From positions 1-6,995 of the forward strand of contig JABDJY010000455.1 in the NCBI GenBank assembly GCA_013003285.1: DNA of 6,995 nucleotides. Reading direction: 5' to 3'. The notes under the pieces are model-generated. The model was given only the letters and a program-made list of their open reading frames with translations, was not told the DNA's origin and ran no database searches. Of the stretch, positions 6,761 through 6,995 are shown one piece after another. This DNA is from Alphaproteobacteria bacterium. Lineage in GTDB: Bacteria; Pseudomonadota; Alphaproteobacteria; UBA6615. The position numbers were made by a program, and so were the translations under genes. Position 1 is the first letter of the stretch. Every line of letters starts with the position of its first letter.

Positions 6761-6912
6761 ACTGCCAAAATTCTATAAAACCTCAGTAATTCTAATTAAA
6801 TTAACTTTATTTATTAACCATATATATTTATTAAACACCGATAAAGTTTAAATAGTTACTTAACCGTTAAAGTTTCATTAATAAATTACTACTACTCTCC
6901 GACACATTATAA
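6761..6912. promoter_or_regulatory. AT-rich intergenic region with clustered TTAA words
   Basis: About 150 bp of very AT-rich DNA follows alkB, in sharp contrast to the flanks. TTAA occurs repeatedly. TTAA at 6867-6870 and 6878-6881 are separated by exactly 7 nt, matching the alphaproteobacterial CtrA half-site arrangement, though the flanking bases are not the full consensus. No stem-loop terminator for the repair operon was seen. It most likely holds the promoter region of a gene to the right. With this composition, individual TTAA matches are expected by chance. Confidence 0.4.
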
Positions 6913-6915
6913 ACG

Positions 6916-6995
6916 GTGTTTTCGGACGGGTTCAACCACGTCTCAGCCGCGGCCACTGCCGACTTTACCCCCGGCGACGGCGGTAGCGGCCCCGG
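6916..6995 (+). CDS. Possible start of an off-window gene (hypothetical)
   Basis: Composition switches abruptly to GC-rich at about 6912. A frame opening at GTG 6916, directly after an in-frame TAA, reads through to the right edge and gives an Ala/Gly/Ser-rich peptide (MFSDGFNHVSAAATADF, then a Gly-rich tail). No Shine-Dalgarno is visible. The opposite strand is also open here, with a frame that would end at TAA 6867-6869 (ending NLLMKL), so the strand is undecided. No family can be assigned from about 26 residues. Confidence 0.2.
   Translation, partial: MFSDGFNHVSAAATADFTPGDGGSGP

Overview
The window reads as chromosomal DNA of a free-living alphaproteobacterium. The protein styles and the DNA-repair gene order are typical of that class, but this is inference from protein resemblance and no rRNA or other marker is present. 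It has two main blocks that point in opposite directions and appear functionally unrelated.

Block 1 (positions 1-3967, minus strand) is the 5' part of one very long gene for a soluble multi-PAS sensor histidine kinase. Its reading frame is open without interruption for 1322 codons and leaves the window at the left edge. The protein has one divergent N-terminal PAS domain, then seven PAS domains in tandem, each exactly 125 codons (375 bp) long, then a GAF domain, then the HisKA phosphoacceptor domain (His1219). The ATP-binding domain lies beyond the left edge. No transmembrane segment is visible.

Positions 3968-4548 form a mostly non-coding spacer. It contains short inverted repeats with TTGCC/GGCAA half-sites and a 39-codon ORF at 4251-4370. 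That ORF has a good ribosome binding site and a clear Sec signal peptide, but it ends at an amber codon nine residues after the predicted cleavage site, so it may be a truncated gene.

Block 2 (4549-6760, plus strand) is a compact alkylation-damage repair operon of three genes: an Ada-type methyltransferase, a 2-oxoglutarate/Fe(II) oxygenase overlapping it by 4 nt, and alkB 14 nt later. The Ada protein is unusual. It has the N-terminal zinc/phosphotriester domain and the C-terminal O6-methylguanine methyltransferase domain, but the AraC-type DNA-binding domain that normally separates them is absent. The enzyme therefore keeps both repair chemistries but has lost the part that makes Ada a transcriptional activator.

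Positions 6761-6995 begin with about 150 bp of very AT-rich DNA carrying many TTAA words, including one TTAA-N7-TTAA arrangement like a CtrA box. The composition then shifts abruptly to GC-rich near 6912, where another gene probably begins or ends beyond the right edge.
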